A stretch of 64,000 bases of DNA from Chloroflexota bacterium (GTDB lineage: Bacteria; Chloroflexota; Anaerolineae; Aggregatilineales; Phototrophicaceae). The notes below the pieces were generated by a model. It made no database searches, was not told where the DNA came from, and saw only the letters and a list, made by a program, of their open reading frames with translations. Each line of letters opens with the position of its first letter. Within the stretch, counting starts at the first letter, position 1. Where the stretch lies: assembly GCA_028875185.1 (NCBI GenBank), contig JAPPFH010000049.1, positions 1-64,000 on the forward strand, given 5' to 3'. The translations under genes were made by a program, and so were the position numbers. Positions 26,696-35,374 of the stretch are shown here, piece by piece.

Positions 26696-28078
26696 ATGAT
26701 CACAGGTCCCACATTCGAAGAAATGCTGCACCCGCAACTTATGGATCCGGACATAAGGGCGGAAGCGATCGCCGCTCTGGACCGCGATCCGCTGAATCCG
26801 CTGAATCTCTACAATATCACCTGGCGTGACCCGCATAATAAAGTGTATCACATCGCGCTGCCGCGCGAATTGACCGGCGTCGATGCCCAGATCGTCGTGA
26901 TTTACGGCAAGCGCTTTCCCTCCGGCAGCCATAAAGTGGGGGCGGCTTATTCGGTCTTGCTGGAGAAGCAGCTGCTGGGCGAAGTCGATCCGTCGGCGCA
27001 TACGCTGGTCTGGCCCTCAACCGGCAATTATGGCATTGGCGGCGCGTTCATCGGCTGCCGCATGGAATATGACAGCATCGTCGTGCTGCCGGAGGAGATG
27101 AGTCAGGAGCGCTTTGATCGCATCCACAGTTACGGCGCGCGCATCATCCGCACGGCCGGCAGCGAAAGCAATGTCAAGGAGATTTACGATGAAGTCAAGC
27201 GGCTGCGCGGCAGCGATCCCAAGATTCGCATTCTGAACCAATTCGAAGTGATGGGCAATTATCGCTTTCATTATTACGTGACTGGCAATACGCTGGTTGA
27301 ATTGGCGGCCGAGCTTGCCGCTGCCGGCATTGGCGACGGACGGATCGCCGCCTATGTTTCGGCGATGGGCAGCGCCGGCACGATCGCGGCTGGCGATCGG
27401 TTGAAGCAGGTCTGGCCCGAGCATAAGATCGTTGGTCTCGAGCCGATACAATGCCCGACGCTCTACAATAATGGATACGGCGCCCACGAAATCCAAGGCA
27501 TTGGCGACAAACATGTGACCTGGATTCACAATGTGCTTAATATGGACGCGCTCATGGCGATCGACGATGAGGACGCCCTGAATGGCTTGCGCCTGTTTTG
27601 GGAGGAATCCGGTCGCGAGGTATTGATCCGCCGATTCGGCTTGGCGGAAGATACGGTGGCTCAGTTGGCTGAGACTTTGGGCATCAGCGGCGTCTGCAAT
27701 ATCATCGGCGCCATCAAAACCGCGAAGCATTATGCGATGAGCGAAAAAGACGTGGTAGTGACTGTGGCGACCGACGCCATGGAACGTTATGGTTCAGTGA
27801 TGACCGCGATGCGCGCTGATCATGGGGGGCTGGATGAGGCGACCGCGACCGCCATTGTCGATGGCGTATACCGGCGCGCCGCGACGGACTGGATCATGGA
27901 CGGCAGCCGTGAAGCCCGTGAGCGCTGGCATAATCTGAAGTACTATACCTGGGTTGAGCAGCAAGGCAAATCAGTCGCCGAGCTGGAGGCCCAGCGCGAC
28001 CCGGAATGGTGGCTGGCGCATCAAGAGCGCGTCGGCGAAATCGACAAGCGCTTGCGGGCGCGGCGCCGCGCTAGTTGA
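26696..28078 (+). CDS. Fold-type II PLP enzyme (cysteine synthase/TrpB-like superfamily)
   Basis: 460 residues from the ATG at 26696, chosen because AAGGAG (26684-26689) sits 6 bases upstream; a longer in-frame start would overlap the small coiled-coil gene. The PLP lysine is K80 in PSGSHKVGAAYS. STGNYGIGGAFIG (108-120) binds phosphate, and VSAMGSAGTIAAGD is the glycine-rich loop. It resembles the cysteine-synthase branch but is longer and diverges outside the core, so the substrate is unknown. Its place in a yge-type locus without ygeX makes diaminopropionate-like ammonia-lyase activity worth testing. Confidence 0.75.
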   Translation: MITGPTFEEMLHPQLMDPDIRAEAIAALDRDPLNPLNLYNITWRDPHNKVYHIALPRELTGVDAQIVVIYGKRFPSGSHKVGAAYSVLLEKQLLGEVDPSAHTLVWPSTGNYGIGGAFIGCRMEYDSIVVLPEEMSQERFDRIHSYGARIIRTAGSESNVKEIYDEVKRLRGSDPKIRILNQFEVMGNYRFHYYVTGNTLVELAAELAAAGIGDGRIAAYVSAMGSAGTIAAGDRLKQVWPEHKIVGLEPIQCPTLYNNGYGAHEIQGIGDKHVTWIHNVLNMDALMAIDDEDALNGLRLFWEESGREVLIRRFGLAEDTVAQLAETLGISGVCNIIGAIKTAKHYAMSEKDVVVTVATDAMERYGSVMTAMRADHGGLDEATATAIVDGVYRRAATDWIMDGSREARERWHNLKYYTWVEQQGKSVAELEAQRDPEWWLAHQERVGEIDKRLRARRRAS

Positions 28079-28094
28079 GCGAACAGGAGGCGGG

Positions 28095-28538
28095 ATGTAC
28101 GCCGACGACCGGGTGCTGGTTGGCGTCGTCAATCGAGCCAAGGATTTCGAAATTGCCCGCCGGGAAAACTGGTATCGCATCCCGGAAGGGCAATTGCCGC
28201 GTGGCTTGAACGCCGAATACATCGCCTTCTTCTTGAGCGGCAAAGCGTTTCAGGAGCGCGGCGGCAGCGTCGCCTTTTTCGCCCGCGTCAGCGGTCTTGA
28301 GCTGGCGCGGCGGCGCGATCTGCTGCCGGACGAGAATCACCGGGCGGACGAGATTTACTACAAGGTGCAGTTTCGCGGCTTCGCCCAGAAGGACCCGCCG
28401 ATCCGCAACCTGCCGGCCCGTCCGATCAGCTTCATCCGCACCACCTGGGATCGCTTTATCAGCGCCGAAACCGTGTCCGACCTTTACCTCAAGAGCGACT
28501 TTTACGTCGACCGCGTGTATCACGCGCTGCGCAATTGA
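28095..28538 (+). CDS. Conserved-looking cytosolic protein of unknown function
   Basis: 147 residues from the ATG at 28095, preceded by a perfect AGGAGG (28085-28090). The sequence is mixed alpha/beta with many aromatic and basic residues (ARRENWYRIPEG, EYIAFFLSGKAF, EIYYKVQFRGF, RPISFIRTTWDRF). It has no signal peptide or membrane helix. I do not recognise a family. The Trp-Tyr-Arg-Ile-Pro and Phe-rich strands recall small nucleic-acid- or nucleotide-binding PUA/EVE-like folds, but that is only an impression. It lies 16 bp after the PLP gene and 33 bp before ssnA, so it belongs to the same transcription unit. Confidence 0.7.
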   Translation: MYADDRVLVGVVNRAKDFEIARRENWYRIPEGQLPRGLNAEYIAFFLSGKAFQERGGSVAFFARVSGLELARRRDLLPDENHRADEIYYKVQFRGFAQKDPPIRNLPARPISFIRTTWDRFISAETVSDLYLKSDFYVDRVYHALRN

Positions 28539-28571
28539 CCGGTCTCTGGGGCGCCAATTGGGAAGATTGTC

Positions 28572-29921
28572 ATGCTAATCAGCAACGCAAATCTGATAAC
28601 GTTGGGCGACGATCCGCGGATCTTGGAGCGTCATGCCCTATATATTGATGGCGGACGCATCATCGCCGTCGGACAAGACAGTGAGTTGGAAGCGCTCTAC
28701 CCTGATGCCGAGATCCTGGACGCGCGCGGGCAATATGTCATGCCGGGCGGCATCTGCGCCCATACCCATTTTTATGGCGCCTACGCCCGCGGCATGGCGA
28801 TTCCCGGTCCGGCGCCACGCGATTTTCCCCAGATTCTAGAACGTCTGTGGTGGCCGCTGGATAAGGCGCTCGATCGCGAGAGCGTTCGCGCCAGCGCGCT
28901 CGTTTGCCTGGTCGATGCGGTAAAACACGGAACCACCAGTCTCATCGATCATCACGCCAGTCCAAATTACATTGAAGGCAGCCTCGATGTCATCGGCGAT
29001 GCAGTCGACGCGGCTGGCTTGCGCGCGGTTCTCTGTTATGAAGTGACTGACCGCGATGGCCGCGACAGGATGAGCGCCGGCATTGCCGAAAACTTGCGAT
29101 TCAAGGCGGCCGCCGCCGATCATGAACGACTGCGCGGGACCTTCGGTCTGCACGCCAGCCTGACGCTAAATGACGAGAGTTTGCGCGATTGCGCCGATGC
29201 GATGCCGGCGGGCGCCGGTTTCCACATCCATGTCGCCGAGCATGAAGCCGACCAAGGGGACAGCTTGGTCAAGAGCGGCTTAAACGTGGTCGAGCGGCTG
29301 GATCGATTTGGCATCATGAACGAGGATACCATCGCCGCCCATTGCGTGCATATCGAAGCGCATGAACGAGATATATTGCTTGAGCGCGGCGTTTGGGTCA
29401 GCCATCAGCCGCGCTCGAATATGAATAATGGCGTAGGCGCCGCTGATATTGATGGTCTGCTGGCGGCCGGCATCAAGCTTTGCCTGGGCAACGATGGCTT
29501 CAGCAACAATATGTGGGCGGAATGGAAGGCGGCTTACCTGCTGCACAAGGTGGTCAATCGCGATCCCCGGCGCGCCGATGGCATGAATATCGCGCGCATG
29601 GCTTGGCAAAACAACGCCCGTCTAATCGAGCGCTTCTTCCCCAATCTCAAAATCGGCGAGATTGCCGCCGGCGCCGCCGCCGATCTGATCTTCTTCGATT
29701 ATCAGCCCTTTACGCCGCTGACCGCCGGCAATCTGCCCTGGCATCTGCTCTTCGGTTTTGAGGCTTCCATGATAACGACCACCATCTGCGCGGGCCGCGT
29801 TCTCATGCGCGACCGCCAATTGCTCACGCTTGATGAAGCCGCGATCGCCGCCGAAGCGCTCGACCTGGCGCCGGCTGTGTGGGAACGCTATACGCGAAAC
29901 GCCCAAGATGCATTACAATGA
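28572..29921 (+). CDS. ssnA: SsnA-type amidohydrolase
   Basis: 449-residue amidohydrolase of the ATZ/TRZ/guanine-deaminase branch. Ligands: AHTHFYGAYARG (63-74), FHIHVAEHEADQGDS, AAHCVHIEAHERD and LGNDGFSNNMWAEWK. The SHQPRSNMNNGVGAAD stretch is the SsnA hallmark. SsnA accompanies YgeY, YgeW, carbamate kinase and molybdenum hydroxylases in purine-degrading gene sets; its exact substrate is uncertain, with a purine-derived amidine or cyclic amide most likely. It starts with ATG at 28572 and is followed 36 bp later by the F420 genes. Confidence 0.9.
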   Translation: MLISNANLITLGDDPRILERHALYIDGGRIIAVGQDSELEALYPDAEILDARGQYVMPGGICAHTHFYGAYARGMAIPGPAPRDFPQILERLWWPLDKALDRESVRASALVCLVDAVKHGTTSLIDHHASPNYIEGSLDVIGDAVDAAGLRAVLCYEVTDRDGRDRMSAGIAENLRFKAAAADHERLRGTFGLHASLTLNDESLRDCADAMPAGAGFHIHVAEHEADQGDSLVKSGLNVVERLDRFGIMNEDTIAAHCVHIEAHERDILLERGVWVSHQPRSNMNNGVGAADIDGLLAAGIKLCLGNDGFSNNMWAEWKAAYLLHKVVNRDPRRADGMNIARMAWQNNARLIERFFPNLKIGEIAAGAAADLIFFDYQPFTPLTAGNLPWHLLFGFEASMITTTICAGRVLMRDRQLLTLDEAAIAAEALDLAPAVWERYTRNAQDALQ

Positions 29922-29957
29922 CGGACTTAGCGCGGCATATCAGAGCTTGAGGGCACG

Positions 29958-30620
29958 ATGAAGACATTGGCGATCTTGGGCGGCACTGGCAAAGAAGGCG
30001 CGGGCTTGGCGATGCGCTGGGCGCTTCATGGATATCCTGTGCTCATCGGCTCGCGCTCGGCCGCTAAAGCCAAGACGCGCGCGGCCGAGATGAACAGCGA
30101 ACTGAGCGGCGAATATCTGAAGGGGCTCGCCAACGCCGAAGCGGCCGCCGCCGCCGATATCATCATCTTGAGCGTGCCTTACAGCGCGCACCAAGCGACT
30201 TTGAATGGTGTGCGCGAACAATGCCAGGGTAAAGTCCTAGTCGATTTGACAGTTCCCTTGCAGCCACCCGAGATCACCCGAGTGAATCTGCCGGCCGGCG
30301 GCGCGGCCGCGCTTGAAGCGCAAGCGCTCCTGGGCGCCGCTGTCACCGTCGTCGCCGCATTTCAAAACGTCAGCGCCGTAAAGCTCAAAAAACTGGATCA
30401 GCCGGTGGATTGCGATGTGCTGGTCTGCGCCGATGATCTGGCGGCGCGTTCAGCCGTTATAGAATTGGTGAAAGCCGCTGGCATGCGCGGCCTGGATGCC
30501 GGCGGATTGAAGAACGCGGTGGCGGCCGAGTCCCTTACGCCGGTTCTTCTCCATATTAACAAGACCTATGGTGTACAAGGCGCCGGCATTCGCATCAGCG
30601 GCCTGGACGATGGAAAATGA
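29958..30620 (+). CDS. npdG: F420H2:NADP oxidoreductase (NpdG)
   Basis: 220 residues with a Rossmann GGTGKEGAGLAMRWA start (8-22) and LIGSRSAAKA for the NADP 2'-phosphate. The IILSVPYSAH segment follows, and GGLKNAVAAESLTPVLLHIN closes the F420-binding side. It moves hydride between NADPH and coenzyme F420 in the cytosol, so it sets the supply of F420H2. The stop overlaps the cofE start (ATGA), which ties cofactor reduction to cofactor synthesis in one operon. Confidence 0.93.
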   Translation: MKTLAILGGTGKEGAGLAMRWALHGYPVLIGSRSAAKAKTRAAEMNSELSGEYLKGLANAEAAAAADIIILSVPYSAHQATLNGVREQCQGKVLVDLTVPLQPPEITRVNLPAGGAAALEAQALLGAAVTVVAAFQNVSAVKLKKLDQPVDCDVLVCADDLAARSAVIELVKAAGMRGLDAGGLKNAVAAESLTPVLLHINKTYGVQGAGIRISGLDDGK

Positions 30621-31384
30621 CTTGCGCGCCCAGACTGGTCGGTTATGCGATACCGGGCATCCCCCTCATTCAAGCCGGCGACGATATCATCAGCATCATC
30701 ATCGACAAGGCGCGGGCGGCTGATATTCATTTTCGCTCAGGCGATTGCCTCGTCATCTCATCGAAAATCGTCTCCAAGTCATGTGGGCGCCTGGTCGCGC
30801 TGAGCGCCGTCGCGCCAGGGGCTGAGGCGCGGACGCTGGCGGCGGAAACGGGCAAAGACCCGCGCCTGGTGGAACTGGTTCTGAGCGAATCACGGCGCGT
30901 CTCGCGAAAGCGCTTGGGTGTATTGGTCATGGAGCATCGCTTAGGTCTGGTCTCGGCAAATGCCGGCGTCGACCAAAGCAATATCCAAGCAGGCAATGAT
31001 ATGGCGCTGCTGCTGCCGGCGGATCCGGACGGCGCCGCCCGTGATTTTCGCGCGCGCGTCAGAGAGCGTCTCGGCATTGACGCGGCCGTTGTCATTAGCG
31101 ATACGCACGGGCGCCCCTTCCGCGTCGGCAATGTCGGCGTCGCGATAGGCGCGGCCGGATTGCCAGCGGTCAAGGATCTGCGCGGCCAGCGCGACTTATA
31201 CGGGCGCGTATTTGAAGTGACGCAGGTGGCCTACGCCGATCTGATCGCCTCGGCCGCGCATCTGCTCTGCGGCGAAGCGGATGAAGGTTTGCCGGCTGTA
31301 TTGCTGCGCGGGCTTGATCTGGGCGCGCCACACGGCGCCGCCGCCGATTTGAATCGCGCCGCCGAGCATGATCTCTATCGTTGA
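30617..31384 (+). CDS. cofE: F420-0:gamma-glutamyl ligase
   Basis: 255 residues. CofE adds gamma-linked glutamates to F420-0 in a GTP-dependent reaction. Visible: IPLIQAGDDI, SGDCLVISSKIVSK, ANAGVDQSNI and the DTHGRPFRVGNVGVAIGAAG block that binds metal and nucleotide. Length matches stand-alone CofE rather than the two-domain actinobacterial FbiB; the second FbiB domain is encoded by the next gene. It starts with ATG at 30617 inside the npdG stop. Confidence 0.95.
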   Translation: MTCAPRLVGYAIPGIPLIQAGDDIISIIIDKARAADIHFRSGDCLVISSKIVSKSCGRLVALSAVAPGAEARTLAAETGKDPRLVELVLSESRRVSRKRLGVLVMEHRLGLVSANAGVDQSNIQAGNDMALLLPADPDGAARDFRARVRERLGIDAAVVISDTHGRPFRVGNVGVAIGAAGLPAVKDLRGQRDLYGRVFEVTQVAYADLIASAAHLLCGEADEGLPAVLLRGLDLGAPHGAAADLNRAAEHDLYR

Positions 31385-31391
31385 ACGGACG

Positions 31392-31997
31392 ATGAACGCG
31401 ACTGAACTGCTGGACTTCATGCGCGGGCGCCGGTCGCTGCGGCGATATCAACCGCAAAGCGTGCCGCAAGAATGGATCACTTTTATTTTGGAGGCGGCTG
31501 TTTGGGCGCCGTCCGCCCACAATCGGCAGCCCTGGCGCTTTGCCATTGTTGATGAACAAGCGACCAAAGAACGGCTGGCGCGCGAGATGGGCGCGGCGCT
31601 GCGTCGTGATCTCACGGCGGACGGCTTATCGTCAGCCGCCATTGACGCCGATGTCGGGCGCTCCTACAAACGAATTACGTTGGCGCCGGTCTTGATACTG
31701 GTATGCATGAGCCTGAGTGATATGGATGACTATTCTGACGAGACGCGCAATGACCATGAGCGCACGATGACGCAGCAAAGCACGGCGATGGCGGGCCAAA
31801 ACATGCTTTTAATGGCGGAAAAACTGGGTTTGGGCGCCTGCTGGCTTTGCGCGCCGCTATTTTGCCAGGCACTGGTGGCATCGGTGCTGAAGCTGCCGGC
31901 TGACTGGCAGCCGCAAGGAATGATTACGCTGGGCTTCCCGGCGCAGCAGCGCGAGCGCAGCCGCGAGCCCTGGGAGACGAAAGTAGTGTGGCGCTAG
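31392..31997 (+). CDS. Nitroreductase-family FMN protein, probable dehydro-F420-0 reductase
   Basis: About 201 residues from the ATG at 31392; an ATG at 31368 overlaps cofE and is the alternative. Nitroreductase features: RGRRSLRRYQPQSVP at the start, APSAHNRQPWRF (FMN phosphate contacts), and GQNMLLMAEKLGLGACWLCAP. In FbiB of actinobacteria a domain of this kind is fused behind CofE and reduces dehydro-F420-0. The same order here, split in two genes, supports that role. A detoxifying nitroreductase is the less likely alternative. Confidence 0.78.
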   Translation: MNATELLDFMRGRRSLRRYQPQSVPQEWITFILEAAVWAPSAHNRQPWRFAIVDEQATKERLAREMGAALRRDLTADGLSSAAIDADVGRSYKRITLAPVLILVCMSLSDMDDYSDETRNDHERTMTQQSTAMAGQNMLLMAEKLGLGACWLCAPLFCQALVASVLKLPADWQPQGMITLGFPAQQRERSREPWETKVVWR

Positions 31998-32932
31998 ACA
32001 AGAACATCGCCGTCTTGATCGGCGGCGTCGGCGGCGCGAAGCTAGCGAGCGGTCTGGTCGAAGCAGTCCCGCCGGAACGCCTGACCTTCATCGTCAACAC
32101 TGGCGATGATTTTTGGCATTTGGGTTTGAAGATCTGCCCCGATATCGATACCCTGATGTATACCTTGTCCTGCCTGGTCAATCCAGAGTTGGGCTGGGGC
32201 ATCGCCGACGATACGACCGCCGCCTTGGACAGCCTCGCGCGCCATTATCAGGTGGAGCCCTGGTTCCGGCTCGGCGATCAGGATCTGGCGACGCATATTC
32301 TGCGAACGCATTGGCTGCGGCGGGGGCGCAGCCTGACCGCGGTCACGACTTGCCTCGCGGAGCGCCTCGGGCTGCGGACGGCGATTCTGCCGATGAGTGA
32401 CGATGAAGTGCCAACTATGGTGAATACCATCGAACGCGGCGAGCTCGGCTTCCAGGAATATTTCGTCAAATACGCCTGGAGTCCGGTCATCCGTTCGATT
32501 CGTCATCAGGGCTGCGAAAAGGCGAGGCTTTCGCAGCCGGCGCAAGCGGCGCTCACGGAAGCCGACATCGTCTTGATCGCGCCCTCTAATCCCTGGTTGT
32601 CGCTGGCGCCGATATTGGCAATTCCAGGCTTGCGCGATCTGCTGACGCGCTTGACGGCGCCGGTAGTGGCGGTGACGCCGATTATCGCCGGCGATGCCGT
32701 TAAGGGACCGACCGCGAAGATCATGCGTGAGCTGGGCTTGCAGGTCTCCGCCCGAGCTGTGGCGCGCTTCTATGGCGGCCTGATTGATGGTTTCGTCGAT
32801 GACCGACGCAATGAACCATTTGAGATTGAGGGCTTGCGGACGATTCAACTGAACACGCTGATGAATAATCAGGCGGACAAGGTCGCCTTGGCGCGCGCGC
32901 TGCTGGATTGGATCGTGAGGTGGGCGCGATGA
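31988..32932 (+). CDS. cofD: 2-phospho-L-lactate / phosphoenolpyruvate transferase
   Basis: 314 residues. CofD joins the guanylylated three-carbon unit to FO, forming F420-0 or its dehydro form. Family motifs: IGGVGGAKLASGL, NTGDDFWHLGLKICPDIDT, GWGIADDT and APSNPWLSLAPIL. It starts with GTG at 31988, inside the 3' end of the nitroreductase gene. It shares an ATGA with cofC. The preceding nitroreductase argues for a dehydro-intermediate and hence PEP as donor. Confidence 0.95.
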   Translation: MALDKNIAVLIGGVGGAKLASGLVEAVPPERLTFIVNTGDDFWHLGLKICPDIDTLMYTLSCLVNPELGWGIADDTTAALDSLARHYQVEPWFRLGDQDLATHILRTHWLRRGRSLTAVTTCLAERLGLRTAILPMSDDEVPTMVNTIERGELGFQEYFVKYAWSPVIRSIRHQGCEKARLSQPAQAALTEADIVLIAPSNPWLSLAPILAIPGLRDLLTRLTAPVVAVTPIIAGDAVKGPTAKIMRELGLQVSARAVARFYGGLIDGFVDDRRNEPFEIEGLRTIQLNTLMNNQADKVALARALLDWIVRWAR

Positions 32933-33576
32933 GCCTCTGGGTAATCATCCCGGTCAAACCGCTTAAGAACGCCAAAAGCCGCTTGTCGCCGGTTCTCTTG
33001 CCCGATCAGCGCTTCGATTTGGCGCAGGCTATGCTGCGGCATGTGCTGTCGGTTACGACGACTGTGCGGCAAGTCACCGGCGTGCTAGTGATCTCCCGCG
33101 ATACCAAAGCGCTCGCCATCGCGCGCGAGTTTGGCGCCAAAACGCTGCAAGAAGGCGCAATGTCCAATCTGAATCCAGCTTTGATGCGCGCGACCATGGT
33201 AGTCAAGACCTGGCGCGCCGATGCGGTGCTGGTCTTGCCAGCTGACTTGCCCTTCATAAACGCGGAAGATATTCGCGGCATGATCCGACTGGCGGTGGAT
33301 CGCTCGATTGTTATCGCGACTGATAAAGCCCGTGATGGCACCAATGGCTTATTGGTCCGGCCAGCTGGCGCGATCGAGTTCGCTTACGGCGGCGGCAGTT
33401 TTGACCGGCATCTCTGCCGAGCGGCGGCTGCCGGGCTGGATGCCTTCACATTTGAATCCGAGCGGCTGGCGCTGGATATTGACTTGCCAGCGGATCTGGC
33501 GACCTATCAAGAGATTCTGGCTGGCGGTCGCTTCGGGCATCTTCCTTCCTTCCCGCTCGCCTGCGGCGCTGGCTGA
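32929..33576 (+). CDS. cofC: 2-phospholactate/PEP guanylyltransferase
   Basis: 215 residues from the ATG at 32929, the start that overlaps the cofD stop by 4 bp; an upstream in-frame TTG is ignored. It begins WVIIPVKPLKNAKSRLSPVL, the nucleotidyltransferase entry motif of CofC/FbiD. VLVLPADLPFINAEDI carries the acidic metal site, and ALDIDLPADLATY is the C-terminal signature. It activates 2-phospholactate or PEP with GTP for CofD. Confidence 0.93.
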   Translation: MSLWVIIPVKPLKNAKSRLSPVLLPDQRFDLAQAMLRHVLSVTTTVRQVTGVLVISRDTKALAIAREFGAKTLQEGAMSNLNPALMRATMVVKTWRADAVLVLPADLPFINAEDIRGMIRLAVDRSIVIATDKARDGTNGLLVRPAGAIEFAYGGGSFDRHLCRAAAAGLDAFTFESERLALDIDLPADLATYQEILAGGRFGHLPSFPLACGAG

Positions 33577-33660
33577 GGGCGCTCCGCGCCTGCGATATGC
33601 CAGGGCTGAATGTCTGATAGAATGTTATAGACCGATTCAGGTGGCAACTGGAGATAAGTC

Positions 33661-34668
<1,008 letters not shown>

Positions 34669-34700
34669 GCGGCCGCTATTCAAAGCTGATGCCGTGACGA

Positions 34701-35333
34701 ATGGGGAAGGCGCCGGTCTCCGTGAAGATTCTCTGTGTAAGCGATACCGAGATGCCGCAGCTGCACAATGCGGTGAATCTGCGCCGCCAATACCATGATG
34801 TCGAAATGATCATCAGCTGCGGCGACATGTCGCCGAATTATCTCGATTTCATATCGAGCATCATCGGGGCGCCGCTGTATTACGTGCGCGGCAATCACGA
34901 TGAGATTTATGATAAAGAACCGCCCGGCGGCATCGATCTACACGGACAGGTTGTCCAATATGGCGGATTGACGATGGCGGGACTGGAGGGCTGCATCCGC
35001 TACAACCGGGGCCAAATCCAATACTCGCAGGCGCAAATGCACGGCAAAGTTCTGGGCATGGCGCCGGCAGTCTTTTGGAATCGCTGGGCGCGCCAACGCC
35101 GAATCGACCTATTCGTCACACATTCGCCCGCGCGCGATATACATGACGGGAAGGATGTCGCTCACCGCGGCTTCGCCGGCTTTCTTAACTTTATGAAATG
35201 GTTTCGCCCGCGATATATGCTGCACGGGCACGTGCATACCTGGGATCGGCGCAAGACAGTGCGCACGCAATACGAATCCACCTGCGTCTTGAATATCAAT
35301 CCATTCACCGTACTGGAACTCAATCCGCTTTAG
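34701..35333 (+). CDS. Calcineurin-like metallophosphoesterase
   Basis: 210 residues with the metallophosphoesterase series: SDTEMP (motif I, with the usual DxH replaced by DTE), CGDMSPNY, RGNHDE, VTHSPARD and LHGHVHTWD. This is a compact class III phosphoesterase. The altered first motif (no His after Asp) is unusual but occurs in some subfamilies. Its role in this locus is unknown; a nucleotide or cyclic nucleotide substrate would fit. It starts with ATG at 34701 and is followed 41 bp later by the molybdenum-hydroxylase small subunit. Confidence 0.85.
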   Translation: MGKAPVSVKILCVSDTEMPQLHNAVNLRRQYHDVEMIISCGDMSPNYLDFISSIIGAPLYYVRGNHDEIYDKEPPGGIDLHGQVVQYGGLTMAGLEGCIRYNRGQIQYSQAQMHGKVLGMAPAVFWNRWARQRRIDLFVTHSPARDIHDGKDVAHRGFAGFLNFMKWFRPRYMLHGHVHTWDRRKTVRTQYESTCVLNINPFTVLELNPL

Positions 35334-35374
35334 GCGGCTTGGGGGCGCGCGAAACCGAAGGAGGCTCGTCAAGG

